The translations under genes were made by a program, and so were the position numbers. 64,000 nt of DNA, from positions 1 to 64,000 of the forward strand of contig JAEUQC010000128.1 of NCBI GenBank assembly GCA_016789905.1, given 5' to 3'. The notes under the pieces are model-generated. The model was not told where the DNA came from. It worked only from the letters and a program-made list of their open reading frames with translations, and searched no databases. The stretch comes from Bryobacterales bacterium (GTDB lineage: Bacteria > Acidobacteriota > Terriglobia > Bryobacterales > Bryobacteraceae). Numbering within the stretch: the stretch's first letter is position 1; every line of letters starts with the position of its first letter. Positions 17,789 through 26,585 of this stretch are shown here, in pieces.

Positions 17789-19078
17789 ATGAGCGCAGTT
17801 CCCGCGGAACAAAAGGGTTTCTACGGCTGGTGGATATCGATTGCCGCCTTCTTCACGTTTGGCCTGGCCGTCGGCATCCCGTACTACGGGATGGGCTTCT
17901 ACTACGATTACTATCAGAAAGCCTTCGGCTGGACCCGCCCGGAAATGACGCTCGGCTTCCCCCTGGCCGTCATCTTCACGCTCTGGGTCGGCCCCACGGT
18001 CATGCACCGCTTCAGCCCCCGCAAGCTGATGATGATCGGTGTCGCGCTCACCGCCCTTGCCTTCATCGGCTTCAGCAAGATGACCGGCAGCCTGACGTTC
18101 TACTACGGCATGTGGACGCTCTACACCGTCGGCTATATCCTTTCCGGCCCCATCCCTCACCAGATCATCATTTCCCAATGGTTTAAGCGCAGCCGCGGCA
18201 AGGCCATGGCCGCCACCTATCTCGGCGTCGGCGTCTTCGGCGGTCTTGTCGTCAAGTACTTCGCCGCTCCCATCACCGCCGCCACCAACTTCCAGGACGC
18301 CCTGTTCTGGACCGGCTGCGCCGTTCTCCTCGTCATCCCCATCGCCTTCTTCGTTCTCAAAGATAAACCCGCCGAAATGGGCCAGTACCCCGACGGCATC
18401 CCCGTCCTCGCCAGTGAAGAGCCGCCGCCCTCGCGCAGCATTTCCGACCTCCTCGGCAAAAAGGCCTTCTGGCTCCTCATGCTCGGCAGCCTCTGCTCCA
18501 TCGGCTCCATCGGCTCCATCAATTTCCACATGAAGCTGGTCTTTAAGGATCAGGGCTTCACAGACCAGAAGGTGCTCGACGGCGTCTTTGGCACCGCCAA
18601 CATGCTCATTCTCTTTTCCTCCATCGGCGGCCGCATCGTCATGGGCTATCTCGCCGACAGGTTTAACAAGAAGTACGTCATGGTCACCACGTATTTCCTG
18701 GTCGCCGCCACCATTCCCTTGCTCTTCCTGGTCCGTCCGGAATCCCCCGAATTCGTCTACGTCTTCGCCATTCTCTTCGGTTTCGGCATGGGTGCGGACT
18801 ACATGCTGATCCCTTTGATGGCCGCCGAACAGTTCGGCGTCAACTCGCTCGCCCGCGCCATGGCCATCATCCTCCCCGCGGACACCATCGGCCAGACCTG
18901 GTTCCCCTATCTCGTCGCTCACATCCGCGAATCCGCGGGCAGCTATGGCGTTGCGCTTAACATAGTATTTGCGATGGCCGCTCTCGGCGCCGCGGCAATC
19001 TTCTTGCTGCCCTCGCACGGAAAGAAAGATGAAGCACTTCTCGTACAAGAGTCTGGATCAGCTAAAGCAGGACGCTGA
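17789..19078 (+). CDS. MFS transporter, OxlT-like (oxalate/monocarboxylate group)
   Basis: The product is 429 aa with twelve predicted spans and a central loop at about residues 195-225 (SEEPPPSRSISDLLGKK). It opens FYGWWISIAAFFTFGLAVGI, as in the OFA and monocarboxylate groups. SQWFKRSRGKAMA (loop 4-5) and GRIVMGYLADRFNKK (the second GxLaDRxG-like A-motif, after span 8) are present. GGAGGG 5 bp before the ATG is a strong ribosome site; TATAAA at 17759-17764 could be a -10 box. Its 3' end overlaps the Old Yellow Enzyme gene by 50 bp, so the two are coupled. Substrate is inferred to be a small organic acid. Confidence 0.88.
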   Translation: MSAVPAEQKGFYGWWISIAAFFTFGLAVGIPYYGMGFYYDYYQKAFGWTRPEMTLGFPLAVIFTLWVGPTVMHRFSPRKLMMIGVALTALAFIGFSKMTGSLTFYYGMWTLYTVGYILSGPIPHQIIISQWFKRSRGKAMAATYLGVGVFGGLVVKYFAAPITAATNFQDALFWTGCAVLLVIPIAFFVLKDKPAEMGQYPDGIPVLASEEPPPSRSISDLLGKKAFWLLMLGSLCSIGSIGSINFHMKLVFKDQGFTDQKVLDGVFGTANMLILFSSIGGRIVMGYLADRFNKKYVMVTTYFLVAATIPLLFLVRPESPEFVYVFAILFGFGMGADYMLIPLMAAEQFGVNSLARAMAIILPADTIGQTWFPYLVAHIRESAGSYGVALNIVFAMAALGAAAIFLLPSHGKKDEALLVQESGSAKAGR

Positions 19079-20456
19079 GCAACGCACACAGTTCGTTCGT
19101 TTTGTTGAAGACAAGGAGCGTCTGAAACAGCTCCTGGGCCGCAATGTTCCCATCGGCAAGTCAATCACCCTTGGCAACTCCATGGCCATCCACCCCATGG
19201 AAGGCTGCGACGCGGATCTCGACGGTAACCCCGGCGAACTCACTTGGCGCCGCTACGAGCGCTTCGCCGCCGGCGGCGCCAAGCTCATCTGGTTTGAAGC
19301 CACCGCCATCCGCAAAGACGGCCGCGCCAACGCCCGCCAGCTTTGGCTCCACGATGGCAACGTCGACGCCTACGCGCAACTGCTTCACAAAATTCTCGAC
19401 ATCCACAAAGAGCGCTTCGGCACCACCGATGATCTTTGCATCCCCGTCCAACTCACCCATTCCGGCCGATACTCCTACCCCAACCGCATCATCGCCTATC
19501 ACAACCCGCTGATCGACGCCAAAACCAGCACCCCCGCCTCCCAAGCCCCCATCACCGACGAAGAGCTCGAACAACTGGAAGACGACTACATCCACGGCGC
19601 CAAACTCGCCTGGAAAGCCGGCTTCCGCGCCATCGATCTAAAAGTCACCCACGGCTATTTGCTCAGCGAACTCCTGGGCGCCAAGACCCGGGAAGGCCGC
19701 TACGGCGGCAGTCTCGAAAATCGCACCCGCTTCATCCGCAACGTCATTGAAAAGGTGAAGAAGGAATTCAATGGCGAGATGTTGATCGCCATGCGCCTCG
19801 GCTGCTTCGATAGCGTTCCCTACAAAATCGATCCCGAATCGAAGCTGGGCGTGCCGCTTCCCTATGAAACGCCCTACCCCTACGGCTGGGGCGTGAACCC
19901 CGAAGACCCGCTGTCCGAAGACCTCACGGAAGTGAAACAGGCCATTGGCTGGTTCAAGGATTGGGGCGTGCAATTGCTCAACGTTTCCATCGGCTGCCCC
20001 TATTACAACCCCCACATCGGCCGCCCCTTCGAAAAGCCCGACGAAGGCAACTACGAAATGCCGGAGCACCCGCTCGTGGGCGTTGATCGCCATTTCCGCA
20101 TCTCCGGCGAACTGCAGCAAACGTTCCCGGATCTCCCCATGGTCGGCACCGGCTACAGTTGGCTGCAGATTTACGCCCTCAACGCCGCCGCCCACAACAT
20201 CGAACAGGGCCGCATCAGAATTTTCGGCATTGGCCGCAACGCGCTGTCGTACCCGGATTTCGCCGTTGACGCTCTCGAAAAAGGCGTACTCGACGAGATC
20301 CGCGTCTGCAAGACGCTCACCTACTGCACGTTTCTCATGCGGCAAAAGAATCACCCGCTCGGCCAGTTCCCGGCCGGCTGTCCGCCATTCGACAAGTTGG
20401 TCTACGGGCCCATCATGAAGGAAGCCCGCGAAGCGTTCCGTTCCCAACAAAAGTAG
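19029..20456 (+). CDS. Old Yellow Enzyme family NADH:flavin oxidoreductase
   Basis: The ATG at 19029 is chosen (MKHFSYKSLDQLKQD, GGAAAG upstream). The product is 475 aa, longer than single-domain OYEs but without the C-terminal FAD/NAD domain of the 2,4-dienoyl-CoA reductase type. Barrel signatures include NSMAIHPMEGCDAD, GGAKLIWFEATAI, VQLTHSGRYS, the helix EEQLEDDYIHGAKLAWKAGF-type segment and a KVTHGYLLSEL block. FMN-dependent reduction of an activated C=C bond is the family reaction. The 50-bp overlap with the carrier gene suggests that the imported compound, or a product of it, is the substrate. Confidence 0.9.
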   Translation: MKHFSYKSLDQLKQDAEQRTQFVRFVEDKERLKQLLGRNVPIGKSITLGNSMAIHPMEGCDADLDGNPGELTWRRYERFAAGGAKLIWFEATAIRKDGRANARQLWLHDGNVDAYAQLLHKILDIHKERFGTTDDLCIPVQLTHSGRYSYPNRIIAYHNPLIDAKTSTPASQAPITDEELEQLEDDYIHGAKLAWKAGFRAIDLKVTHGYLLSELLGAKTREGRYGGSLENRTRFIRNVIEKVKKEFNGEMLIAMRLGCFDSVPYKIDPESKLGVPLPYETPYPYGWGVNPEDPLSEDLTEVKQAIGWFKDWGVQLLNVSIGCPYYNPHIGRPFEKPDEGNYEMPEHPLVGVDRHFRISGELQQTFPDLPMVGTGYSWLQIYALNAAAHNIEQGRIRIFGIGRNALSYPDFAVDALEKGVLDEIRVCKTLTYCTFLMRQKNHPLGQFPAGCPPFDKLVYGPIMKEAREAFRSQQK

Positions 20457-20461
20457 AGATT

Positions 20462-22123
20462 ATGAAAAGACGTGACATGCTCGCCGCGGGGCTTCTGGCC
20501 CCCGCCGCGTTGGCGCAGAGTACTGCTGTGCCCAAGCTCTCCCAAGCCAAAGTGGATGGTCTCGACAAAGCCGTCGACACCTACATCGCCAAACAGATCC
20601 TCGATAAATCGGACAAGCACTACGGCAGCTATGCCACCGACGACGGCCTCTTCTACGGCGGCACGCCCGCGGGCCTGCTGGATGGATTCCTCACCGCCTA
20701 CATCCTCCCCCAGTCACGCCACTATAAGAGCGCGCGCGTCGCCGAACGTATGCAATTGGCCGCCATCGCCTATGGCCGCATGCAGACCAAGGATGGCAAC
20801 TGGGATCTGCCTTTTACCAATTTCAACTCCCCGCCGGACACGGCTTTCATCATGCAGGCCACCGTTATCACCCTCATGAACGCCCGCCAGTACGGCTTCC
20901 CGGATCTGGAAAACTGGATGCTCCCGGCCGTCCAGCGCGCTGGGGACGGCCTCGTCCGCGGCGGTATGCACACGCCTAACCACCGCTGGGTGGCCTCCTC
21001 CGCGCTCGCCGGTCTCCACAAGCTCTTTGGCGAACCCAAATACCTTCGCCGCGCCGAACAATGGCTCGCCGAAGGCATCGATATCGACGCCGACGCCCAA
21101 TACACCGAACGCTCCACCATCGGCTACAACGGCATTAACAACCGCGCTCTCGTCCTCATCGCCGATTGGCTGAATCGCCCCGAATACCTCGAACCCGTTC
21201 GCAAGAACCTGGACGCTTCGCTCTATCTCATCCACGCCGATGGCGAAGTGGTCACCGAAATCTCGCGCCGCCAGGATCTCAACACCAGGGGAACCCTCTA
21301 CAACCATTGGCCAGCGCTAACCTACATGGCCTGGAAGGACCAGAACGGCCACTACGCCAATCTCTCCCGCCAGTTCGAACCCGTCTACGGTTCTGCCTCC
21401 CATCTCATTCGCTGGCCGCAGTTCCTCACCGGACTTCCCCCCTCCAAGCCCCTTCCCGACAACTACGAAAAGCTCTTTAACACCATCGGTCTCGCCCGCA
21501 TTCGCCGCGGGCAAAAGAGCATCAGCATCCTCCGCGCACGCGACCGCTTCTTCACCTATCGCCACGGCGCGGCCATTGTCAACGCCGTCCGCTTCTCCTC
21601 CGCCTTTTTCGGCAAGGGCCAGTTCGTCGCCAAAACGATGACCAGGGAAAACGGCAGCTACATCCTCACCCAAAGCATGGATGCCGGCTACTACCAGCCC
21701 TTTACCCCGCCCCGCAAGATCACCACGGAAACATACGACGACACCCGCCACGAACGCGAACGGACCGAGGTGTGCAACCTTCACTACAAAGTCACCGTCA
21801 CCGAAACCAACGCCGGTTGCAAACTCCGCATCGAAGCCAACGGTACCGATGAAGTCCCGCTGACGGTTGAGATCAACCTCCGCGAGGGCGCCGCCATCTC
21901 CGGCGCCGAAAAAATCGGCGCGTTCAAAGACGCCTGGCTGCTTTCCAACGGCCATGCCGAAATTGCCGCCGGCGGCGACCGCGTCCAGATCGGCCCCGGC
22001 CTCGGCCTTCACAAATACCTCGAAGTCCGCGGCGCCAGGCCGCGCCTGGAAGGCCCGAGCCTCTTCCTCACCGGTTTCACGCCCTTCGATCACACCATCG
22101 AACTAAAGCACATTCGTTCATGA
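20462..22123 (+). CDS. secreted alpha/alpha-toroid-like protein of unknown function, 553 aa
   Basis: The start has a twin-arginine-like leader (MKRRDMLAAGLLAPAALAQS), so it is probably exported. Residues about 30-350 are helix-rich with repeated aromatic/Ala helices (LLDGFLTAYILPQS, WVASSALAGLHKLFGEPKYL), like an alpha/alpha barrel. From about 370 the sequence is beta-rich, like the C-terminal sandwich of polysaccharide lyases and heparinase II/III proteins. No catalytic set could be identified. It starts 5 bp after the OYE stop and ends the co-directional run 16.5-22.1 kb. Confidence 0.75.
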   Translation: MKRRDMLAAGLLAPAALAQSTAVPKLSQAKVDGLDKAVDTYIAKQILDKSDKHYGSYATDDGLFYGGTPAGLLDGFLTAYILPQSRHYKSARVAERMQLAAIAYGRMQTKDGNWDLPFTNFNSPPDTAFIMQATVITLMNARQYGFPDLENWMLPAVQRAGDGLVRGGMHTPNHRWVASSALAGLHKLFGEPKYLRRAEQWLAEGIDIDADAQYTERSTIGYNGINNRALVLIADWLNRPEYLEPVRKNLDASLYLIHADGEVVTEISRRQDLNTRGTLYNHWPALTYMAWKDQNGHYANLSRQFEPVYGSASHLIRWPQFLTGLPPSKPLPDNYEKLFNTIGLARIRRGQKSISILRARDRFFTYRHGAAIVNAVRFSSAFFGKGQFVAKTMTRENGSYILTQSMDAGYYQPFTPPRKITTETYDDTRHERERTEVCNLHYKVTVTETNAGCKLRIEANGTDEVPLTVEINLREGAAISGAEKIGAFKDAWLLSNGHAEIAAGGDRVQIGPGLGLHKYLEVRGARPRLEGPSLFLTGFTPFDHTIELKHIRS

Positions 22124-22147
22124 CATATTAGCGTTGATCGATATAAT
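22120..22147 (+). promoter_or_regulatory. sigma-70-type promoter
   Basis: ATGACA (22120-22125, five of six to TTGACA) and a perfect TATAAT (22142-22147) are 16 bp apart. Transcription would start about 22154, next to the ATG at 22155. It begins inside the stop region of the preceding gene and would serve the small leaderless reading frame and the carbonic anhydrase and SulP genes beyond. Confidence 0.65.
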
Positions 22148-22154
22148 AGTGAAG

Positions 22155-22526
22155 ATGGATAAACCAGCCCGTCCATTTCGGAACCTGGGATTAAGCGCGG
22201 TGGCGTTGTGCCTTGCCGCGTCTTTTGGTTTTTCCATCTCCGCCGGCCAACCGTCGGACAGGGTCACCCGGCAGCAGCAGCGCTCCCGCGCCCAGCGGCA
22301 GCCGCGCCACCGCGTCTGCCCCGGATTGTCGCAGGAACCCTGCGCCTTGCAGGTCGCCTTCGTCAAGTCCTTCCAGGCTTCAGACCCGCCGCCAGCGGTC
22401 GAAGCCGCAATCAGCCGGCCTCTTTTCCAGCCCCTGGAACTGGCCGTGCTTCCGGCGCAGGACGCCCCTGTCCAACCGCCGGTACACCCCCGCACCCTTC
22501 CCCGCCCGCCCCCTGCTCGCACATAG
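22155..22526 (+). CDS. small exported or membrane-anchored hypothetical protein
   Basis: The frame opens at ATG 22155, right at the predicted transcription start, so translation would be leaderless. It encodes a basic N-terminus and a hydrophobic stretch (NLGLSAVALCLAASFGFSIS) consistent with a signal or anchor. A Gln/Arg-rich and then Pro-rich tail of about 95 residues follows, with two Cys. It resembles no family I know. The Pro/Arg-rich tail could be shadow coding, so reality rests on the promoter, the hydrophobic segment and the absence of another gene in this 460-bp gap. Confidence 0.45.
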   Translation: MDKPARPFRNLGLSAVALCLAASFGFSISAGQPSDRVTRQQQRSRAQRQPRHRVCPGLSQEPCALQVAFVKSFQASDPPPAVEAAISRPLFQPLELAVLPAQDAPVQPPVHPRTLPRPPPART

Positions 22527-22585
22527 CCCTCGCTCCATTTCCCCATTCACCCTTTAACCGAACCTCACAGGGTCCAGGAGTCTCT

Positions 22586-23236
22586 ATGCGTAAACTTGTC
22601 TCCGGATACACCAAATTCCGCACGGAAGTGTATCCCGGTCATCAGGAAGATTTTCAGCGTCTGGCGAAAGGCCAAACCCCCGATACACTTTTCATCACCT
22701 GCTCGGACAGCCGGATCGATCCCGCTCTCCTCTTGCAGACACGCCCGGGCGAACTCTTCATCTGCCGGAATGCCGGAAACATCGTTCCCGCTCACGGCGA
22801 TATCAACGGCGGCGTCTCGGCCACTATCGAGTACGCCGTCACCGCCTTAAAGGTAAGACACATCATTCTCTGCGGCCACTCCGATTGTGGCGTCATGCAC
22901 GGACTCCTCCACCCGGATCGCGTGCAGAAAATGAAGACGGTCGCCAACTGGCTCCACTATGGAGACCGCGCCCGCGCCGTCGTCGATGCCATTTGTGAAG
23001 GACAATCCGACGAGGAAAAGGTCATGGAACTCGCCCGGCAAAACGTGCTGTCCCAGATGGACAACCTCCGTACTCATCCTTCGGTCGCCGCCGCCATCGT
23101 CAAGAACGGCCTGCAACTGCATGGCTGGATCTACCAGATCGGCCAGGGTGAAATTGAGGCTTGGTGCCAGTCCCGGCATCAGTTCCTCCCCCTTGAGACC
23201 CTGCCTATCGCCGAGCCGCGATTGGCTGCCGTTTAG
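22586..23236 (+). CDS. beta-class carbonic anhydrase
   Basis: The ATG at 22586 has AGGAG 5 bp upstream and opens MRKLVSGYTKFRTEVYPGHQ, a usual start for this clade. The product is 216 aa. Zinc ligands and the Asp-Arg dyad are intact: Cys39, Asp41 and Arg43 in CSDSR, and His98 and Cys101 in CGHSDCG. RNAGNIVP follows the first motif as expected. It interconverts CO2 and bicarbonate in the cytoplasm. It lies 17 bp upstream of a SulP carrier, a pairing that points to bicarbonate supply for carboxylases. Confidence 0.96.
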   Translation: MRKLVSGYTKFRTEVYPGHQEDFQRLAKGQTPDTLFITCSDSRIDPALLLQTRPGELFICRNAGNIVPAHGDINGGVSATIEYAVTALKVRHIILCGHSDCGVMHGLLHPDRVQKMKTVANWLHYGDRARAVVDAICEGQSDEEKVMELARQNVLSQMDNLRTHPSVAAAIVKNGLQLHGWIYQIGQGEIEAWCQSRHQFLPLETLPIAEPRLAAV

Positions 23237-23253
23237 TCTGGAGTGCTATTCGT

Positions 23254-24789
23254 ATGGATAAGAAGTTTCTGGGCGCGGACCTTCTCAGCTCCGTCGTCGT
23301 CTTCCTTGTCGCTCTTCCTCTCTGCATGGGGATTGCCATCGCTTCCGGCGTCCCGCCGGCCGCGGGCCTTGTCACCGGCATTATCGGCGGCATTATCGTC
23401 AGCGCATTTGCCGGGTGCCCGCTTCAAGTCAGCGGCCCCGCCGCTGGCCTCTCCGTCATCGTCTTCCAGATCATCCAGGAACATGGCATCGCCATGCTCG
23501 GCCCCATCGTCCTCCTCGCCGGCCTCATCCAAGTCGCCGCCGGCCTCCTTCGCGCCGGGCAACTCTTCCGGTCCATTTCCCCTGCCGTTATCCACGGCAT
23601 GTTGGCCGGCATCGGCGCGCTCATCTTCGCCGCTCAGTTCCATGTCATGGTCGATCATTCTCCAAAGGCCAGCGGCATCGCCAATATCCTCGCCATGCCC
23701 GAATCGATTGCCTTGCTCTTTCAGGACACCGATCATGATCACCACATGGCCGCCATCGTCGGCTTCGTCACCCTCGGCGTCATGATCGCCTGGACATTCC
23801 TTGCAAAAGGAAAGTTCAAAACCGTCCCTGGGGCGCTCCTTGGCGTCATCGCCGGAACGAGCCTCGCCCAGTGGGGCCAGTGGCAAATTCACTATGTGAA
23901 GCTCCCCTCCAACCTCGTCGATTCCCTCACCTTCACCAACCCAGCCGGCCTCCTCGGCCTCTTCTCCATGGAAATTTTCTGGGAGTCGCTCGCGCTCGCC
24001 TTCATCGCCAGCGCCGAAACACTCCTTTCCGCTGCCGCCGTCGATCAGATGGTCAAGGACGGAAAGAAAACCAACTACGACCGTGAGCTCTTCTCCCAGG
24101 GCATCGGCAATTCCCTGTGCGGCGTTCTCGGCGCTCTCCCCATGACTGGCGTAATCGTCCGCTCCGCCGCCAATGTCAACGCCGGCGCGAGAACCCGCAT
24201 GTCCGGCATGCTCCACGGCATTTGGCTCATGGTCCTCATCCTGGCCTTCCCCTCCGTCCTGCAACTGGTGCCCACCGCCAGCCTCGCCGCAATTCTCGTC
24301 TTCACAGGCATCAAACTCCTGGATCTTCCCACCTTCCGCCAACTCAATCGCTACGGCTGGGATGTCGCCGCCATTGCCGTCGTCACCACCCTCACCATTG
24401 TCGGCTCCAGCCTGCTCACCGGCATCGTGCTCGGCCTCGTTTTGTCGATCATCAAGCTGCTATGGGCCATCTCCAGCCTGGAAGTCAAGGTGGATACCGA
24501 CCCCATCGGCGACCGTGTCGACGTGCAATTCATCGGCTCCGCCAGCTTCATCAACCTGCCCCGGTTCTCCGACGCGCTCGAAGAAATCCCCACCGTCGCC
24601 GAAACCCACATCCACGTCCGCGGCCTGCATTATATTGACCATGCCGCCATGGAGGCCCTCGCCTCCTGGGAAAAGTCCCGCGCCAGCCGGGGCGGCCATG
24701 TCTTTGTGGAGTGGAACGAGTTGATGAACTTCTACAACGAAAAGAACCTCAAAGCCAAACCGGCGCCTACCGAAACTCCGGTACACTGA
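23254..24789 (+). CDS. SulP-family anion transporter, probably bicarbonate
   Basis: The product is 511 aa with ten to twelve predicted spans. Family blocks include VVVFLVALPLCMGIAIASGV, GIIGGIIVSAFAGCPLQVSG and PMTGVIVRSAANVNAGARTR. The last about 80 residues form a STAS-like domain (DVQFIGSASFINLPRF, then VRGLHYIDHAAMEALASW). SulP proteins move sulfate or bicarbonate, often with Na+. The adjacent carbonic anhydrase favours bicarbonate, as in other SulP-CA neighbours; that is inference from context. The end overlaps nothing; the next gene starts 20 bp later. Confidence 0.92.
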   Translation: MDKKFLGADLLSSVVVFLVALPLCMGIAIASGVPPAAGLVTGIIGGIIVSAFAGCPLQVSGPAAGLSVIVFQIIQEHGIAMLGPIVLLAGLIQVAAGLLRAGQLFRSISPAVIHGMLAGIGALIFAAQFHVMVDHSPKASGIANILAMPESIALLFQDTDHDHHMAAIVGFVTLGVMIAWTFLAKGKFKTVPGALLGVIAGTSLAQWGQWQIHYVKLPSNLVDSLTFTNPAGLLGLFSMEIFWESLALAFIASAETLLSAAAVDQMVKDGKKTNYDRELFSQGIGNSLCGVLGALPMTGVIVRSAANVNAGARTRMSGMLHGIWLMVLILAFPSVLQLVPTASLAAILVFTGIKLLDLPTFRQLNRYGWDVAAIAVVTTLTIVGSSLLTGIVLGLVLSIIKLLWAISSLEVKVDTDPIGDRVDVQFIGSASFINLPRFSDALEEIPTVAETHIHVRGLHYIDHAAMEALASWEKSRASRGGHVFVEWNELMNFYNEKNLKAKPAPTETPVH

Positions 24790-24809
24790 TTGCTTCGGAG
24801 TTCACCACC

Positions 24810-25982
24810 ATGAAGCGACGCGCTTTCGCCCTGTCGGCCCTGGCTTCCAGCGGCCTCGCCCTCGCGCAGAAGAAGAAGTTCGACCTTCCCGCGCCCTACT
24901 CGACGCCCTCTTCCAACAACCGGCCTCAAGTCATCGCCAAACCCGATGGCGCCCAACTCAGCCTCCCCGCCGGCTTTGCCATTGAAGAGTTCGCCACCGG
25001 CGATTTCGCCCGCCCTCGCTTCATGGTCCACGGCCCGTCGCGCGAAATCATTCTCTCCGATACCGTCGCCAACGGCACTGTCTTTGTCCTCAGCCCCGAC
25101 GGCAAGTCAAAGAAGAGGCTCATCGAAGGGCTCGACCGTCCCTACGGCCTCGCCCTGCATAAAGGGTTTCTCTACGTCGGCGAGCCAACGTCCATCAAAC
25201 GCTACGCCTACGACCCCAAAACCCAAACCGCCGGCAAGGGCGAAGAACTCGTCAGCTATGCCGGTCTCGGCAAAGGCCACAACACCCGCACTCTATTAAT
25301 CGATCCCAAGGCCAATCGCATCTACGTCACCGTCGGCTCGGAATCCAATTCCAGCGTCGGCGAAGATCCGCGCCGCGCCGCCATCCACGCCTATAACCTC
25401 GACGGTACCGGCCACGAAGCCGTCGCCACCGGCACCCGCAACCCTATCGGATTGCGCTTCTATCCCGGCACCAACGACCTTTGGGCCGCCATCCAGGAGC
25501 GCGACACACTCGGCGACGACCTGGTCCCGGACTACTTCACCAAAATCAAAAAGGGCGGCTTCTACGGCTGGCCGTACGCCTACACCGGCTCCAACGAAGA
25601 CCCCATGAACAAGGGCAAAGGTCCGGAAATGGTGGCGAAGACGCTGGAGCCCGACATGATCCTCGGCGCCCACGTCGCCGTCATCGATCACATCTTCTAC
25701 ACCGGCAACATGTTCCCAGCCAAATATCGTGGCGGAGCATTCATCTGCCAGCATGGTTCCTGGAACCGGTCCAAGCGCGTCGGCTATAACGTCGTCTTTG
25801 TGCCTTTTCGGAACGGGAAAATCGCCGGACCCAAGGAGGACTTTCTCACCGGTTGGCTCCTTGACCCGGCCAAGCGCGAGGTCTGGGGCCGCCCTACATG
25901 CCTCCTCCAGCAACCCGACGGCAGCATTCTTTTGACCGATGATGGCGGGAACAAAGTGTGGCGCATCTCTTACAAGGGCTAG
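24810..25982 (+). CDS. exported PQQ/sorbosone-dehydrogenase-like beta-propeller
   Basis: The start at ATG 24810 has GGAG 9 bp upstream and a leader MKRRAFALSALASSGLALAQ. The product is 390 aa. The propeller matches the glucose/sorbosone dehydrogenase (GSDH) type: LPAGFAIEEFATGDFARPR, KGHNTRTLLIDP, YVTVGSESNS, TGTRNPIGLRFYP, FYGWPYAYTG, FICQHGSWNRS and ending ILLTDDGGNKVWRIS. Such enzymes oxidise sugars or aldehydes in the periplasm with PQQ. The seven-heme cytochrome gene overlaps its 3' end by 25 bp and is a natural electron acceptor candidate. Confidence 0.88.
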   Translation: MKRRAFALSALASSGLALAQKKKFDLPAPYSTPSSNNRPQVIAKPDGAQLSLPAGFAIEEFATGDFARPRFMVHGPSREIILSDTVANGTVFVLSPDGKSKKRLIEGLDRPYGLALHKGFLYVGEPTSIKRYAYDPKTQTAGKGEELVSYAGLGKGHNTRTLLIDPKANRIYVTVGSESNSSVGEDPRRAAIHAYNLDGTGHEAVATGTRNPIGLRFYPGTNDLWAAIQERDTLGDDLVPDYFTKIKKGGFYGWPYAYTGSNEDPMNKGKGPEMVAKTLEPDMILGAHVAVIDHIFYTGNMFPAKYRGGAFICQHGSWNRSKRVGYNVVFVPFRNGKIAGPKEDFLTGWLLDPAKREVWGRPTCLLQQPDGSILLTDDGGNKVWRISYKG

Positions 25983-26584
25983 TTGCCGTCATCCTGCTCG
26001 CCAACGTGGCGGCCGCGCAGCAGAAGGTCTTTTCACACCGCTTCCACCTGGCCATGGACCTCACCTGCGTCACCTGCCACCCGTCCATCAACACCAGCAC
26101 CAAAGCCGCCGACGATAACCTCCCGCCCGCCGCCGCCTGCGCGGGTTGCCACATAGACGGTCGCACTGCCCGCCCCTCGCTCCCCCGGAAAGTCGATAGC
26201 TTCAACCATCAACTCCATACAAAGTTCGGCAACATCACCCCCCTCCTCCGTGCCGCGATTGCCTCCAAGCAGTATCTTGCCGTCCAGCCGCCCACGCATC
26301 TCGACACAAAGAACAACTGCGCCAGTTGCCACCATGGCATTGAACAGTCCGACGACGTCCGCGCCGCCAGCGTCCACCCGGCCATGGCCGATTGCCTTGT
26401 CTGCCACAACAAAATGGAGGCGCCCTTCACCTGCGAAAAATGTCATAGCGACGTACCCGCGCTGAAGCCCGCCAACCACAGCCGCGATTTTATTGACTTC
26501 CATAACCGCAAGAACGCAGGCCTCGACCGCTCCACCTGCTTCACCTGTCACGGCAAACAGTTCACCTGCCTCGGCTGCCACTAA
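25958..26584 (+). CDS. periplasmic heptaheme cytochrome c
   Basis: Start is GTG 25958, the only start that gives a full signal peptide (LLQGLVAVILLANVAAAQQ). The product is 208 aa with seven CxxCH heme sites: CVTCH 37, CAGCH 61, CASCH 121, CLVCH 146, CEKCH 159, CFTCH 194 and CLGCH 204. The last His is the final residue of the protein. Extra His residues (FSHRFH, FNHQLH, NHSRDF) could be distal ligands, as in c3/c7-type cytochromes. It overlaps the propeller dehydrogenase gene by 25 bp and is followed 1 bp later by the secreted deaminase. Confidence 0.9.
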   Translation: MAHLLQGLVAVILLANVAAAQQKVFSHRFHLAMDLTCVTCHPSINTSTKAADDNLPPAAACAGCHIDGRTARPSLPRKVDSFNHQLHTKFGNITPLLRAAIASKQYLAVQPPTHLDTKNNCASCHHGIEQSDDVRAASVHPAMADCLVCHNKMEAPFTCEKCHSDVPALKPANHSRDFIDFHNRKNAGLDRSTCFTCHGKQFTCLGCH

Positions 26585-26585
26585 C

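Noticed and set aside
15543..19048. Long open frames on the minus strand (332, 410 and 500 codons) opposite the DUF697, DsbA-SDR and MFS genes
   Set aside because: Their composition is Gly/Asp/Glu/Ala-rich with no motifs, as expected opposite high-GC genes with strong third-position bias; the plus-strand frames carry clear family motifs.
23233..24342. 369-codon minus-strand frame opposite the SulP gene
   Set aside because: Gly/Asp/Glu-rich shadow of a real transporter gene; no start signal.
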